In this document: piece after piece, positions 1-7,359 of the stretch | Layout of the letters: the number at the start of each line of letters is the position of its first letter | Numbering within the stretch: position 1 is the stretch's first letter | The notes under the pieces: model-generated | Seen by the model: the letters and a program-made list of their open reading frames with translations, nothing else | Databases searched by the model: none | What the model was told of the DNA's origin: nothing | Program-made: the position numbers and the translations under genes | Origin: CAADGY01 sp900696665 | GTDB taxonomy: Bacteria > Acidobacteriota > Terriglobia > Bryobacterales > Bryobacteraceae | Direction: 5' to 3' | DNA: 34,166 bases | NCBI GenBank assembly: GCA_035063885.1 | Contig: JAPSFM010000048.1 | Coordinates: 1 to 34,166 of the forward strand

Positions 1-43
1 TGCCAAACTCAGTGGCCCGTCAATATTCTGTTTCATCCCGCTT

Positions 44-161
44 TTGGGTGACTCTAGCGAGGAGGCCACACCCGTTCCCATCCCGAACACGGCAGTTAAG
101 CTCCTCAGCCCCGATGGTACTGCATGCGCAAGTGTGTGGGAGAGTAGGACGTTGCCCGAGT
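44..161 (+). rRNA. rrf: 5S ribosomal RNA
   Basis: The segment carries the conserved 5S core: the block reading CACACCCGTTCCCATCCCGA, followed by the AACACGG..GTTAAGC loop and the GATGGTACTGC..GGGAGAGTAGGACG arm. The ends are set by pairing of GGGT near 46-49 with GCCC near 153-157, so they may be off by a few bases. It is followed at once by a rho-independent hairpin, so this is the last gene of an rRNA operon. Bases 1-43 are presumably the 23S-5S spacer; nothing else is recognised there. Confidence 0.95.
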
Positions 162-166
162 AAACC

Positions 167-212
167 AAAAAAGCCCCGCGCTTCCTTCTTGTAAGGAGCA
201 CGGGGCTTTTCG
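167..212. terminator. Bidirectional rho-independent terminator between 5S rRNA and ric
   Basis: AAAAGCCCCG (169-178) pairs perfectly with CGGGGCTTTT (201-210), and TCCTT (183-187) pairs with AAGGA (193-197) inside, giving a long stem with a short loop. Rightward it ends in four T, for the rRNA operon. Leftward the stem is followed by six T, so it also suits the ric gene, whose stop lies 20 bases to the right. Confidence 0.9.
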
Positions 213-229
213 CCTTCTGCAGAGACACC

Positions 230-940
230 CTACATCTTCATAGCTCTGGGAAACAGAATATTGTTCTCCAGATGAATGTGCACATGCAGGTCCGCCTCGA
301 GTTCAGCCATTTCGTGCAGCATGGCCCGATAAGTGTTGCAGGCATCCTCGGGTGCGGTGTAATCGCTGGTTACTCTCCGCATTTCGGCCAGGCTACGGCC
401 GGCCGAAGCGTGCTCCATTTCCATCATGCGGATGGGGTTGGCGATGGAACCGAACGGAGCCGGCGGGGCGGGCGCTCCCACCAGCGAGGCCGCCTCGAGC
501 CTCACGATGTACGGAAACAGGACCATCTCCTCTTTGGGCATATGGCTTTCCAGTTCCGCTTTCACTTCTGAGAAATTCTCCGCGAGCGGCTTCAGCGAAT
601 CGCTGTGGCGGTCTCCATGAGCCGCAATGACTTTCTCCAGCATCGCTTCCAACCGCGGCAATGCCGTTCTCAGATACTCGTGGTGTGTGGCGACAATGTG
701 GTCGATGAGCGTGCCCAGACGCGCCGTATTCCAGTCGACCGCGGAAGCGCTCCTCGTCGCAGTGCTGGTTTCGAGGTCGGAGATCAGCTTTTCGATACTG
801 ATTCCTTTCTCGTTGCAAACCTCCTCGATGAGGCGGTTTCCGCCGCAGCAGAAATCGATTCCGTATTGCTCGAGTACGCGGGCCGCCGCGGGATATTCCC
901 TGGCGATTTCGCCGACAGTCTTTTCCTTCGTTGCCATCAT
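230..940 (-). CDS. ric: Iron-sulfur cluster repair di-iron protein (RIC, YtfE/ScdA family)
   Basis: RIC proteins repair Fe-S clusters damaged by nitric oxide or peroxide in the cytoplasm. The first 50 residues form the ScdA_N/DUF542 domain (TVGEIAREYP, then the vicinal pair in DFCCGG). The rest is a hemerythrin-like four-helix domain with the expected di-iron ligands: HHEYL, ELESHMPKEE, MEMEHASAGR and a C-terminal LHVHIHLEN. About 236 residues matches the family. I choose the tandem ATGs at 940/937: a GGGAGG lies upstream, and the ATG at 973 falls on the likely -10 element. The gene stands alone and ends at a shared terminator. A CRP/FNR-type palindrome upstream fits nitrosative or low-oxygen control (inference). 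Confidence 0.93.
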   Translation of the reverse strand: MMATKEKTVGEIAREYPAAARVLEQYGIDFCCGGNRLIEEVCNEKGISIEKLISDLETSTATRSASAVDWNTARLGTLIDHIVATHHEYLRTALPRLEAMLEKVIAAHGDRHSDSLKPLAENFSEVKAELESHMPKEEMVLFPYIVRLEAASLVGAPAPPAPFGSIANPIRMMEMEHASAGRSLAEMRRVTSDYTAPEDACNTYRAMLHEMAELEADLHVHIHLENNILFPRAMKM

Positions 941-999
941 CTTTTTTTGAACGCCTCCCTGGCTTGTCCCCATTGTCGGCGTTATTGGCAGTCCCGGCA

Positions 1000-1013
1000 G
1001 TGACCGGCGTCAC
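1000..1013. promoter_or_regulatory. CRP/FNR-superfamily-like operator in the ric upstream region
   Basis: GTGAC-CGGC-GTCAC is a perfect 5+5 inverted repeat with a 4-base spacer, the geometry of FNR/NnrR/DNR sites (TTGAT-N4-ATCAA type). Leftward, GACAAT at 977-972 is a plausible -10, giving a transcript start near 965. The palindrome centre at 1006.5 is then at -41.5, the classic class II activator position. The regulator is not in the window. Confidence 0.5.
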
Positions 1014-1029
1014 ACTCCTTTGATATGCT
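1000..1029 (+). promoter_or_regulatory. Possible promoter for the SelA-like gene
   Basis: GTGACC (1000-1005) and TATGCT (1024-1029) are separated by 18 bases and lie 28 bases before the next start codon. The -35 overlaps the palindrome at 1000-1013, so one regulator could affect both divergent genes. The -35 match is modest. Confidence 0.35.
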
Positions 1030-1057
1030 GGTGGACACTTAAGGAGGGTAATCAACC

Positions 1058-2257
1058 ATGCCCGATCGCCGGCGATTTCTTATGAGTATGAGCAGCATTC
1101 CCGTGCTCGGAAGCCTTTTTCGAGGCAACCCCGCCGCGGCTGCTGCCATAAAGCGTGACTACTTTAAAGAGCTTGGGGTTCGCCCCTTTATTAATGCTGC
1201 GGGAACCTATACCACCTTGACGGCTTCCCTGATGCAGCCCGAAGTTATGGACGCGATCAACTATGCGTCAAAAAGCTATGTTCATCTTATTGACCTGCAC
1301 GATGCCGTCGGGCAGCGGATCGCATCCTTGATCGGCTGTGAAGCCGCCATGGTGACGGCAGGCGCGGCGTCAGCGCTTACGCTCGGCACTGCGGCGTGTA
1401 TCACGGGCAAGAACCGGGATGCGATTGTCCGCGTGCCGGATCTCACGGGTCTGAAGAGCGAAGTCATCGTTCAGAAGACGCACCGTTATGGATACGATCA
1501 TGCCGTCCGCAACTGCGGCATTCGCTTTGTAGAAGTGGAAACACGAGACGAACTGGAGCGGGCCATCAATGAGAAGACGGCGATGATGCTGTTCTTCAAC
1601 GCGAACGACCCTGTCGGGAAAATCAAGGTCGCGGAGTTTGCCGAGCTCGGCAAGAAGCACAATATCCCAACCTTCAACGATGCCGCAGCCGACGTTCCCC
1701 CCGTTGAGAACCTCTCGAATTACACCAAAATGGGGTACGACCTTGTGACCTTCTCGGGCGGCAAGGGATTGTGTGGGCCGCAGAGCGCCGGCTTGTTGCT
1801 CGGGCGAAAGGATCTGATCGAAGCCGCTCGCCTGAACGGCTCACCTTACAGTGACTCCGTAGGACGGGGCATGAAAGTGAACAAGGAAGAACTGCTCGGC
1901 ATGATGGCTGCGGTTGAGACCTATCTCAAACGCGACCACAACGCCGAGCGCCGTGAATGGGACAAGCGTGTCAAGCTGATTGCGGACAGCATCACGTCGA
2001 TTCCAACGATCACGACGGAAGTGGTGGTTCCCCCCATCGCCAACCAGGTTCCACATCTGCGCATCCAATGGGATCCATCGCGCGTGAAGATATCCTACGC
2101 CGATGTCGCGAAAGAATTGCGCGAGGGCGATCCTTCTATCGAAGTGACCCCCGGAACACGGGACGCGCTTACGATGACGGTTTGGATGATGCAACCGGGC
2201 GACGCACAAGTTGTGGCGAAACGTGTTCGCGAAGTTCTGAAGAAGGCATCGGCCTGA
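1058..2257 (+). CDS. Exported SelA-like PLP-dependent enzyme (Tat signal)
   Basis: Fold type I PLP enzyme of the SelA/DgaE-related group, 399 residues. FNDAAAD (D208) is the usual ring-nitrogen aspartate region and SGGKG places the Schiff-base lysine at K236, so the active site looks intact. The N-terminus has DRRRFLM, a short hydrophobic run and an AAAAA stretch, which reads as a twin-arginine signal; Tat export suits an enzyme that must fold with its cofactor first. A strong ribosome site AAGGAGGG precedes the ATG. True SelA acts on seryl-tRNA(Sec) in the cytoplasm; export argues against that here. Relatives act on amino acids or sugar acids such as 2-amino-2-deoxy-gluconate derivatives. 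The substrate cannot be told from sequence, and it is not clearly co-transcribed with anything. Confidence 0.85.
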   Translation: MPDRRRFLMSMSSIPVLGSLFRGNPAAAAAIKRDYFKELGVRPFINAAGTYTTLTASLMQPEVMDAINYASKSYVHLIDLHDAVGQRIASLIGCEAAMVTAGAASALTLGTAACITGKNRDAIVRVPDLTGLKSEVIVQKTHRYGYDHAVRNCGIRFVEVETRDELERAINEKTAMMLFFNANDPVGKIKVAEFAELGKKHNIPTFNDAAADVPPVENLSNYTKMGYDLVTFSGGKGLCGPQSAGLLLGRKDLIEAARLNGSPYSDSVGRGMKVNKEELLGMMAAVETYLKRDHNAERREWDKRVKLIADSITSIPTITTEVVVPPIANQVPHLRIQWDPSRVKISYADVAKELREGDPSIEVTPGTRDALTMTVWMMQPGDAQVVAKRVREVLKKASA

Positions 2258-2297
2258 GCCGCGACGCAGCCGTTTTGCGTGTGCCAAAATTGAAGCG

Positions 2298-2549
2298 ATG
2301 CCCGACAATTCCGAACCGCGGGAAGCGGCCTTGAGCTTTGAAGCCGGGCTTGAGCAACTCGAGGCCGTCGTCAAGGAACTGGAGGGCGGAGACCTTCCGC
2401 TCGATCGGGCGCTCGAGTTGTTCGAGCAGGGCATGCGCCTCAGCCAGACCTGCCGGAAGCAATTGGAAGAAGCCGAAACCCGTGTCGAAATTCTCACCCG
2501 TAAAGGTGACAGGATTCAGGCCGAACCTTTCCGGCCCGAAAAGACATGA
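2298..2549 (+). CDS. xseB: Exodeoxyribonuclease VII small subunit
   Basis: This 83-residue protein matches XseB in length and pattern: the N-terminal SFEAGLEQLEAVVKELEGGD helix, LPLDRALELFEQGMRL, and CRKQLEEAETRVEIL. XseB coats the XseA catalytic subunit in the single-strand exonuclease VII. No xseA is in the window. The stop TGA overlaps the next ATG (ATGA at 2546), so it is translationally coupled to ispA, a common bacterial order. No strong ribosome site is seen ahead of its ATG. Confidence 0.93.
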   Translation: MPDNSEPREAALSFEAGLEQLEAVVKELEGGDLPLDRALELFEQGMRLSQTCRKQLEEAETRVEILTRKGDRIQAEPFRPEKT

Positions 2550-3430
2550 ACATCCGTGATTACCTGCACGAACAGCAGAAGCTTGTCGATGCCGCTCTCG
2601 GGCGGTGGGTGCCTCCGGCTTCTACGCCCCCCGAGAACATCCATAGCGCGATGCGCTACAGCTTGTTCGCGGGCGGAAAACGGATTCGGCCGGTTCTGTT
2701 CATGGAGGCTGCCCGGACCATTCGCGGGGAGATAGCGGGAATCGAAGACGCCGCGTGCTCCCTCGAGCTGATTCATACGTACTCGTTAATTCACGACGAT
2801 CTGCCCGCGCTCGATAACGATGACCTGCGCCGCGGCAGGCCAACCTGCCACAAGCAATACGGAGAGGCGATGGCGATCCTCGCCGGCGATGCGTTGTTGA
2901 CGCTCGCGTTTCAGGTGCTAGCGCAATTGCCGGATGTCGATGCCTTACGTAAGGCGCGGTTGGTGGAGGAACTGGCGGTAGCCTCCGGCACCGTGGGCGG
3001 GATGATCGGCGGGCAGGTGAACGACCTTGAAGGCGAAGGGCGCGAACCCACACCCGTTCTGCTCGAGTCGATTCACCGCGCAAAGACCGGTGCGCTGTTG
3101 CGAGCAAGTCTGCGCATGGGTGCCATCTACGCGCAGGCGGACCGGGACCAGCTCGCCGCCCTGACCTGCTTTGGCGAACACATCGGCTTGGCGTTCCAAA
3201 TTGTCGACGATCTTCTCGATGTGGAAGAATCGTCCGCGACTTTGGGAAAGACAGCCGGTAAAGACGCACAGCAGCACAAGGTCACGTTTCCAGCCGTGTA
3301 TGGGGTTGCGCGCTCACACGAAATGGCCGAGGAACAGAGAAGGCGCGCTCTCGAGACGCTCGAACGCTTCGGATCGTCAGGCGGGCGGCTGCGTGAACTG
3401 GCAGACTTGATTGTCCACCGCAGGGCATGA
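2546..3430 (+). CDS. ispA: Farnesyl diphosphate synthase (short-chain polyprenyl synthetase)
   Basis: It condenses isopentenyl diphosphate with allylic diphosphates, probably to C15, for quinone, bactoprenol and hopanoid synthesis. The first aspartate-rich motif is DDLPALD at 84-90 with a tyrosine five residues before it (Y79), as in E. coli IspA. The second is DDLLD at 221-225. GGKRIRP (43-49) binds isopentenyl diphosphate. Length 294 is normal. It overlaps xseB and tlyA by four bases each. Chain length is inferred; a geranylgeranyl product cannot be excluded. Confidence 0.93.
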   Translation: MNIRDYLHEQQKLVDAALGRWVPPASTPPENIHSAMRYSLFAGGKRIRPVLFMEAARTIRGEIAGIEDAACSLELIHTYSLIHDDLPALDNDDLRRGRPTCHKQYGEAMAILAGDALLTLAFQVLAQLPDVDALRKARLVEELAVASGTVGGMIGGQVNDLEGEGREPTPVLLESIHRAKTGALLRASLRMGAIYAQADRDQLAALTCFGEHIGLAFQIVDDLLDVEESSATLGKTAGKDAQQHKVTFPAVYGVARSHEMAEEQRRRALETLERFGSSGGRLRELADLIVHRRA

Positions 3431-4164
3431 GCGCCCGGGTTCCGAAACAGCGAATCGATCAGTTGCTGGTGGAGCGCGGCTTTGCGGAATCACGGGAGAA
3501 AGCGAGAGCGCTTATCCTCGCCGGTCAGGTTATTGTGGGCGGTGCAAGGGTCGATAAGGCCGGGCAGAGTGTGCCGCTCGATTCGGAAATTCTCATCCCG
3601 GCCAGGCTTCGCTACGTCGGCCGCGGCGGGCTCAAACTGGAACATGCGCTCGAGCATTTCCACATCGGCGTTGGGGAACGCGTGTGTATTGATATTGGAG
3701 CATCCACCGGGGGCTTTACCGATGCCCTCCTGCAGCGGGGTGCGGCGCGTGTCTACGCCATTGACGTCGGGTCCGGTCAACTGGACTGGAAATTGAGAAA
3801 CGATCCAAGAGTTGTTGTACGGGAGAAACTCAACGCACGCTACATCGTATTTGAGGATGTGGGTGAGTTCGCCGGCTTCATTGCTTGTGATGTAAGCTTC
3901 ATCTCAGCCACTCTTGTTATGCCCGCATTCGTTCCTCTGCTCAAACCGGACGGAGAATTCGTCGTGCTCGTGAAGCCGCAGTTTGAGGTAGGGCGCGGCG
4001 AAGTCGGGAAGGGAGGCATCGTACGGAATCCGGCATTGCACCAGGTGGCCTGCCGTAAAGTTGAGGCGGAAGCAATGCGGCTCGGCTTTCGAACCGACAT
4101 TGTCGAAAGTCCGATTCTTGGCGCCGAAGGAAACAAGGAGTTCTTGCTGTATGCACGGCATTGA
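3427..4164 (+). CDS. tlyA: TlyA family rRNA (cytidine-2'-O)-methyltransferase
   Basis: TlyA methylates ribose 2'-O positions of cytidines in 16S and/or 23S rRNA. Residues 7-65 form an S4 RNA-binding domain (QRIDQLLVERGFAESREKAR). The rest is an FtsJ-like Rossmann methyltransferase with the SAM loop IDIGASTGGFTDALL. The catalytic tetrad fits K70, D155, K183 and E238, almost the same numbering as in mycobacterial TlyA. It starts inside the ispA stop (ATGA) and overlaps nadK by 14 bases. Older databases call the family hemolysin A, which is misleading. Confidence 0.92.
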   Translation: MSARVPKQRIDQLLVERGFAESREKARALILAGQVIVGGARVDKAGQSVPLDSEILIPARLRYVGRGGLKLEHALEHFHIGVGERVCIDIGASTGGFTDALLQRGAARVYAIDVGSGQLDWKLRNDPRVVVREKLNARYIVFEDVGEFAGFIACDVSFISATLVMPAFVPLLKPDGEFVVLVKPQFEVGRGEVGKGGIVRNPALHQVACRKVEAEAMRLGFRTDIVESPILGAEGNKEFLLYARH

Positions 4165-5014
4165 AACTGTCGGCATCATTTCCAAACCGAACGTCGAGCA
4201 GGCCCATGCCGTTGTTCCTGGTTTGATTGAGTGGCTGAGGAACCGGAAGATCGCCGTGCGCTACGATCACCAAACGGCGGTCTACGCGCGCGCGAACAAC
4301 GGCATATCACGCGAGCAGGTTCCGCAAGGCGCGCAGCTTGTTATCGTGCTGGGCGGCGACGGAACGCTGCTGTCGGCGGCAAGGGCCGTAGGGGGTAGCG
4401 GCATCCCCCTCTTTCCAATAAACCTGGGCGGGCTTGGATTTCTCACCGCGATTACAATTGATGAGATTTATCCCGAGCTGGAAAGAGCCCTCCGTGGTGA
4501 GCATCGGATCGGGCGGCGGCGGATGCTGGCGTGCCAGATCTTGCGCGACGAGGAAATCGTGGGCCGCTATGAGGCGTTGAACGATGCCGTCATCACGAAG
4601 GGCGGGCCGGCGCGCATTATCGACCTCGATACTTACGTCGACAGCCACTTTGTTTGTGCATATAAATCGGACGGGCTGATCGTGTCCACGCCGACGGGCT
4701 CAACGGCGTATTCGCTCTCGGCCGGCGGACCTATCATCTTCCCGTCGGTCGGAGCGCTTTGCATCACGCCGATTTGCCCTCACATGTTGACGAACCGTCC
4801 TGTCATCGTCTCCGACACCAGCGTAATCCGCGTCGTCTGCCTCGCCAAAGATGGAGATGCGTTTCTGACGATCGATGGACAGGTGGGCGAGACTCTCAAA
4901 CAGAACGACGCCATTGTCTGCCGGCAGTCTCCGCACACGATCAGCCTGATCCGTCCGCCCAAGATGCTTTTCTTCGATGTTCTACGGGAGAAGCTCAAAT
5001 GGGGAACACGGTGA
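4151..5014 (+). CDS. nadK: NAD kinase
   Basis: Phosphorylates NAD to NADP. The GGDGT motif is at residues 68-72, followed by the conserved ALNDAV region and the SDGLIVSTPTGSTAYSLSAGG block that binds NAD. At 287 residues it has normal length. I place the start at ATG 4151, giving MHGIETVGIISKP, because AAGGAG lies just upstream and the product then begins at the family N-terminus; an upstream in-frame ATG would add 30 residues inside tlyA. It overlaps tlyA (14 bases) and the next gene (16 bases). In many genomes recN follows; here a transporter does. Confidence 0.93.
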   Translation: MHGIETVGIISKPNVEQAHAVVPGLIEWLRNRKIAVRYDHQTAVYARANNGISREQVPQGAQLVIVLGGDGTLLSAARAVGGSGIPLFPINLGGLGFLTAITIDEIYPELERALRGEHRIGRRRMLACQILRDEEIVGRYEALNDAVITKGGPARIIDLDTYVDSHFVCAYKSDGLIVSTPTGSTAYSLSAGGPIIFPSVGALCITPICPHMLTNRPVIVSDTSVIRVVCLAKDGDAFLTIDGQVGETLKQNDAIVCRQSPHTISLIRPPKMLFFDVLREKLKWGTR

Positions 5015-6264
5015 AACGGCTCTCTCTCACCGCTTGGATTTTCATCGGGCTCGCAGCGGGCGTCCTACTGGGGATTCTTGCGCCCGGCATCGCTGCGAAG
5101 TTGCCGCCGGTGGCGAATGTTTTCCTTCGATTGATCAAGTCGATTATCGCACCCCTGATTTTCGCCACCCTCGTTTATGGCATTGCCGGGGCGGGGAACA
5201 TTCGCGCGATGGGCCGCATCGGCCTGAAGTCGATCATCTACTTCGAAATCGTTACCACGGTGGCCCTGTTCCTCGGGTTGGCCGCGGTCAATATTGTCAA
5301 ACCGGGTGCGGGGATGCGGCTGACGCGGACAGCGGAGGAAGCCGCCGTGCCCAAAACCACCACGAGCTTGTCCACGATTCTCGAGCACACGTTTCCAGCG
5401 AGCATCATCGATGCCATGGCACGCGGGGAAGTGCTCCAGATTGTGGTGTTCGCACTGCTGTTCGGAGCCGCGTGCGCTTCCATCGGCGTTAAGGCCCGTC
5501 CCGTCGTGGAGTTCTGCGAATCGCTGGCCGAAGTCATGTTCCGGTACACCAAGTACGTGATGTATCTCGCTCCCTTCGGGGTGGGTGCTGCAATGGCGGT
5601 GACGGTTGGCACAAAAGGATTCGGTGTGCTGGTGGGGCTCGGCAAACTCATTCTCACCATGTACGTCGCACAAGTCCTCTTTGTAGTGGGTGTTCTGGGG
5701 GCGGTCATCGCTATCGCACGGATTCCACTGCGGCGTTTCTACCAGGCGGCGCGAGAACCGTTTCTCATTGCGTTCTCGACAGCATCGAGTGAAGCCGCTC
5801 TTCCCCGGGCCCTTCAAAACATGGAACGGTTCGGCGTCCCGAAGCATATCGTTGCTTTTGTGCTGCCGACCGGGTACAGCTTCAACCTGGACGGGTCCAC
5901 GCTATATCTGTCATTGGCATCGGTCTTCGTCGCACAGGCCGCTGGAGTCGATCTTTCCATCGGGCAGCAGATCATGATGATGCTGGCGCTGATGCTGACG
6001 AGCAAGGGCGTAGCAGGCGTGCCCCGTGCCGCGTTGGTGATTTTAGCCGGCACGCTCGCAACGTTCGGGCTTCCACTGGAGGGCGCAGCCGTTCTGCTCG
6101 GCATCGATGCCATGATGGACATGGCGCGCACTTCGGTCAACGTGCTTGGCAACTGCCTCGCAACAGCCGTAATAGCCCGCTGGGAGGGATATCCGCTATC
6201 GATGGAGGAGGCGAGCGATGCGAGCGGAGCCGGCGTCACGCCACCCCCGCTCACAACGACATAA
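4999..6264 (+). CDS. Dicarboxylate/amino acid:cation symporter (DAACS family)
   Basis: Inner-membrane sodium- or proton-coupled carrier of the GltP/DctA/Glt(Ph) family, about 421 residues with eight hydrophobic segments plus two re-entrant hairpins. The hairpin 1 signature reads ASSEAALPRAL and the substrate/Na+ motif reads FNLDGSTLY (usual NMDGT), so the transport core is intact. The start at 4999 follows a GGAG and overlaps nadK, so it is coupled to it. Substrate (glutamate, aspartate, C4-dicarboxylate or serine/threonine) cannot be assigned. Its stop lies 12 bases from the convergent fba stop, with no terminator between. Confidence 0.9.
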   Translation: MGNTVKRLSLTAWIFIGLAAGVLLGILAPGIAAKLPPVANVFLRLIKSIIAPLIFATLVYGIAGAGNIRAMGRIGLKSIIYFEIVTTVALFLGLAAVNIVKPGAGMRLTRTAEEAAVPKTTTSLSTILEHTFPASIIDAMARGEVLQIVVFALLFGAACASIGVKARPVVEFCESLAEVMFRYTKYVMYLAPFGVGAAMAVTVGTKGFGVLVGLGKLILTMYVAQVLFVVGVLGAVIAIARIPLRRFYQAAREPFLIAFSTASSEAALPRALQNMERFGVPKHIVAFVLPTGYSFNLDGSTLYLSLASVFVAQAAGVDLSIGQQIMMMLALMLTSKGVAGVPRAALVILAGTLATFGLPLEGAAVLLGIDAMMDMARTSVNVLGNCLATAVIARWEGYPLSMEEASDASGAGVTPPPLTTT

Positions 6265-6276
6265 CTTAAGGCAAAC

Positions 6277-7302
6277 TTAGGCGCTCACGGGCACGGTGGC
6301 ATACCGCTTCGCCATTTCCGCGAGGGAGATAGGTTGGTAGTCGCCAGCATGGCCAGCCTGGCCGAACTGCTGCATGCGCTGGACAACAACCTTTTTCATC
6401 GCCTCACGCGCCGGCTTCAGGTAGGAGCGCGGATCGAATTCTTCCGGCTTCTCCATGAAGACCTTGCGGATAGCACCCGTAATCGCCAGGCGGTTATCCG
6501 TATCGACGTTGATCTTCCGGACGCCGTTCTTGATACCTAACTGGATCTCTTCGACCGGCACTCCCCAAGTCGGCTTCAGCTTGCCGCCGTATTGGTTGAT
6601 GATGTCCTGCAAGTCTTTCGGGACACTGGAAGAGCCGTGCATCACCAGGTGCGTTTCCGGCAGGCGCTTATGGATCTCGATAAGCCTATCCATCTTGAGG
6701 GTCTCTCCAGTCGGCTTCTTGGTGAACTTGTAAGCGCCATGGCTGGTGCCGATGGCGATTGCCAGCGCGTCAAGACCCGTGGCTTTCACGAACTCTTCGG
6801 CCTGGGCGGGATCTGTCAAGTGCGAAAGCCCGTCGAGGCCCGCGCCGTGACCGTCTTCAATACCACCGAGGCAACCGATTTCGCCTTCCACCGTAACGCC
6901 CCGCGCATGTGCCAGTTCAACTACTTCGCGCGTCACCTTCACGTTGTACTCGAAGCTTGACGGAGTCTTTCCATCGGGCATTAAAGAGCCGTCCATCATG
7001 ACGCTGGTGAACCCCATCTCGATGGCGGACTTGCAGGTTTCCGGACTGTTGCCATGATCGAGGTGGAGCACGGTCGGAATTTCAGGATAGAGCTCCGTTG
7101 CGGCCAACATCAGGTGATACAGGAAGTTGTCCTGAGAATAAGACCGCGCACCGCGGCTGGCTTGTACAATAACGGGCGATTTCGTTTCACGGGCAGCTTC
7201 CATAATTGCTTGGATCTGCTCCATATTGTTGACGTTAAAAGCGCCGACGCCGTAGCCGCCTTTGGCTGCTTCATCGAGCACTTGACGCATGGTAACTAAC
7301 AT
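6277..7302 (-). CDS. fba: Class II fructose-bisphosphate aldolase
   Basis: Zinc-dependent aldolase cleaving fructose-1,6-bisphosphate in glycolysis or forming it in gluconeogenesis. LHLDHGNSPE holds the catalytic aspartate (D82) and zinc ligand H83; the further zinc histidines lie in GTSHGAYKF (H188) and VMHGSSSVP (H222). The 341-residue length and GTSHGAYK motif fit the longer type B subgroup. AGAAGGAG precedes the ATG. It lies 57 bases after the LacD-type aldolase on the same strand, probably in one transcript. A tagatose-bisphosphate or related preference is possible but less likely. Confidence 0.92.
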   Translation of the reverse strand: MLVTMRQVLDEAAKGGYGVGAFNVNNMEQIQAIMEAARETKSPVIVQASRGARSYSQDNFLYHLMLAATELYPEIPTVLHLDHGNSPETCKSAIEMGFTSVMMDGSLMPDGKTPSSFEYNVKVTREVVELAHARGVTVEGEIGCLGGIEDGHGAGLDGLSHLTDPAQAEEFVKATGLDALAIAIGTSHGAYKFTKKPTGETLKMDRLIEIHKRLPETHLVMHGSSSVPKDLQDIINQYGGKLKPTWGVPVEEIQLGIKNGVRKINVDTDNRLAITGAIRKVFMEKPEEFDPRSYLKPAREAMKKVVVQRMQQFGQAGHAGDYQPISLAEMAKRYATVPVSA

Positions 7303-7359
7303 TGCTTCTCCTTCAGAATCAAAATGGTTGCTTTACGAACTCCAACTAGCCATTGAGCA

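Noticed and set aside
12..194. Short frame across the 5S rRNA
   Set aside because: It lies within a structured RNA gene and its terminator.
393..1055. 220-residue frame overlapping ric on the same strand
   Set aside because: It is a frame-shifted reading of ric with Arg/Gly-rich noise; the ric frame has all family motifs.
5690..5977. Possible frameshifted second copy within the symporter gene
   Set aside because: Alternate-frame noise; the symporter frame is continuous with both signature motifs.
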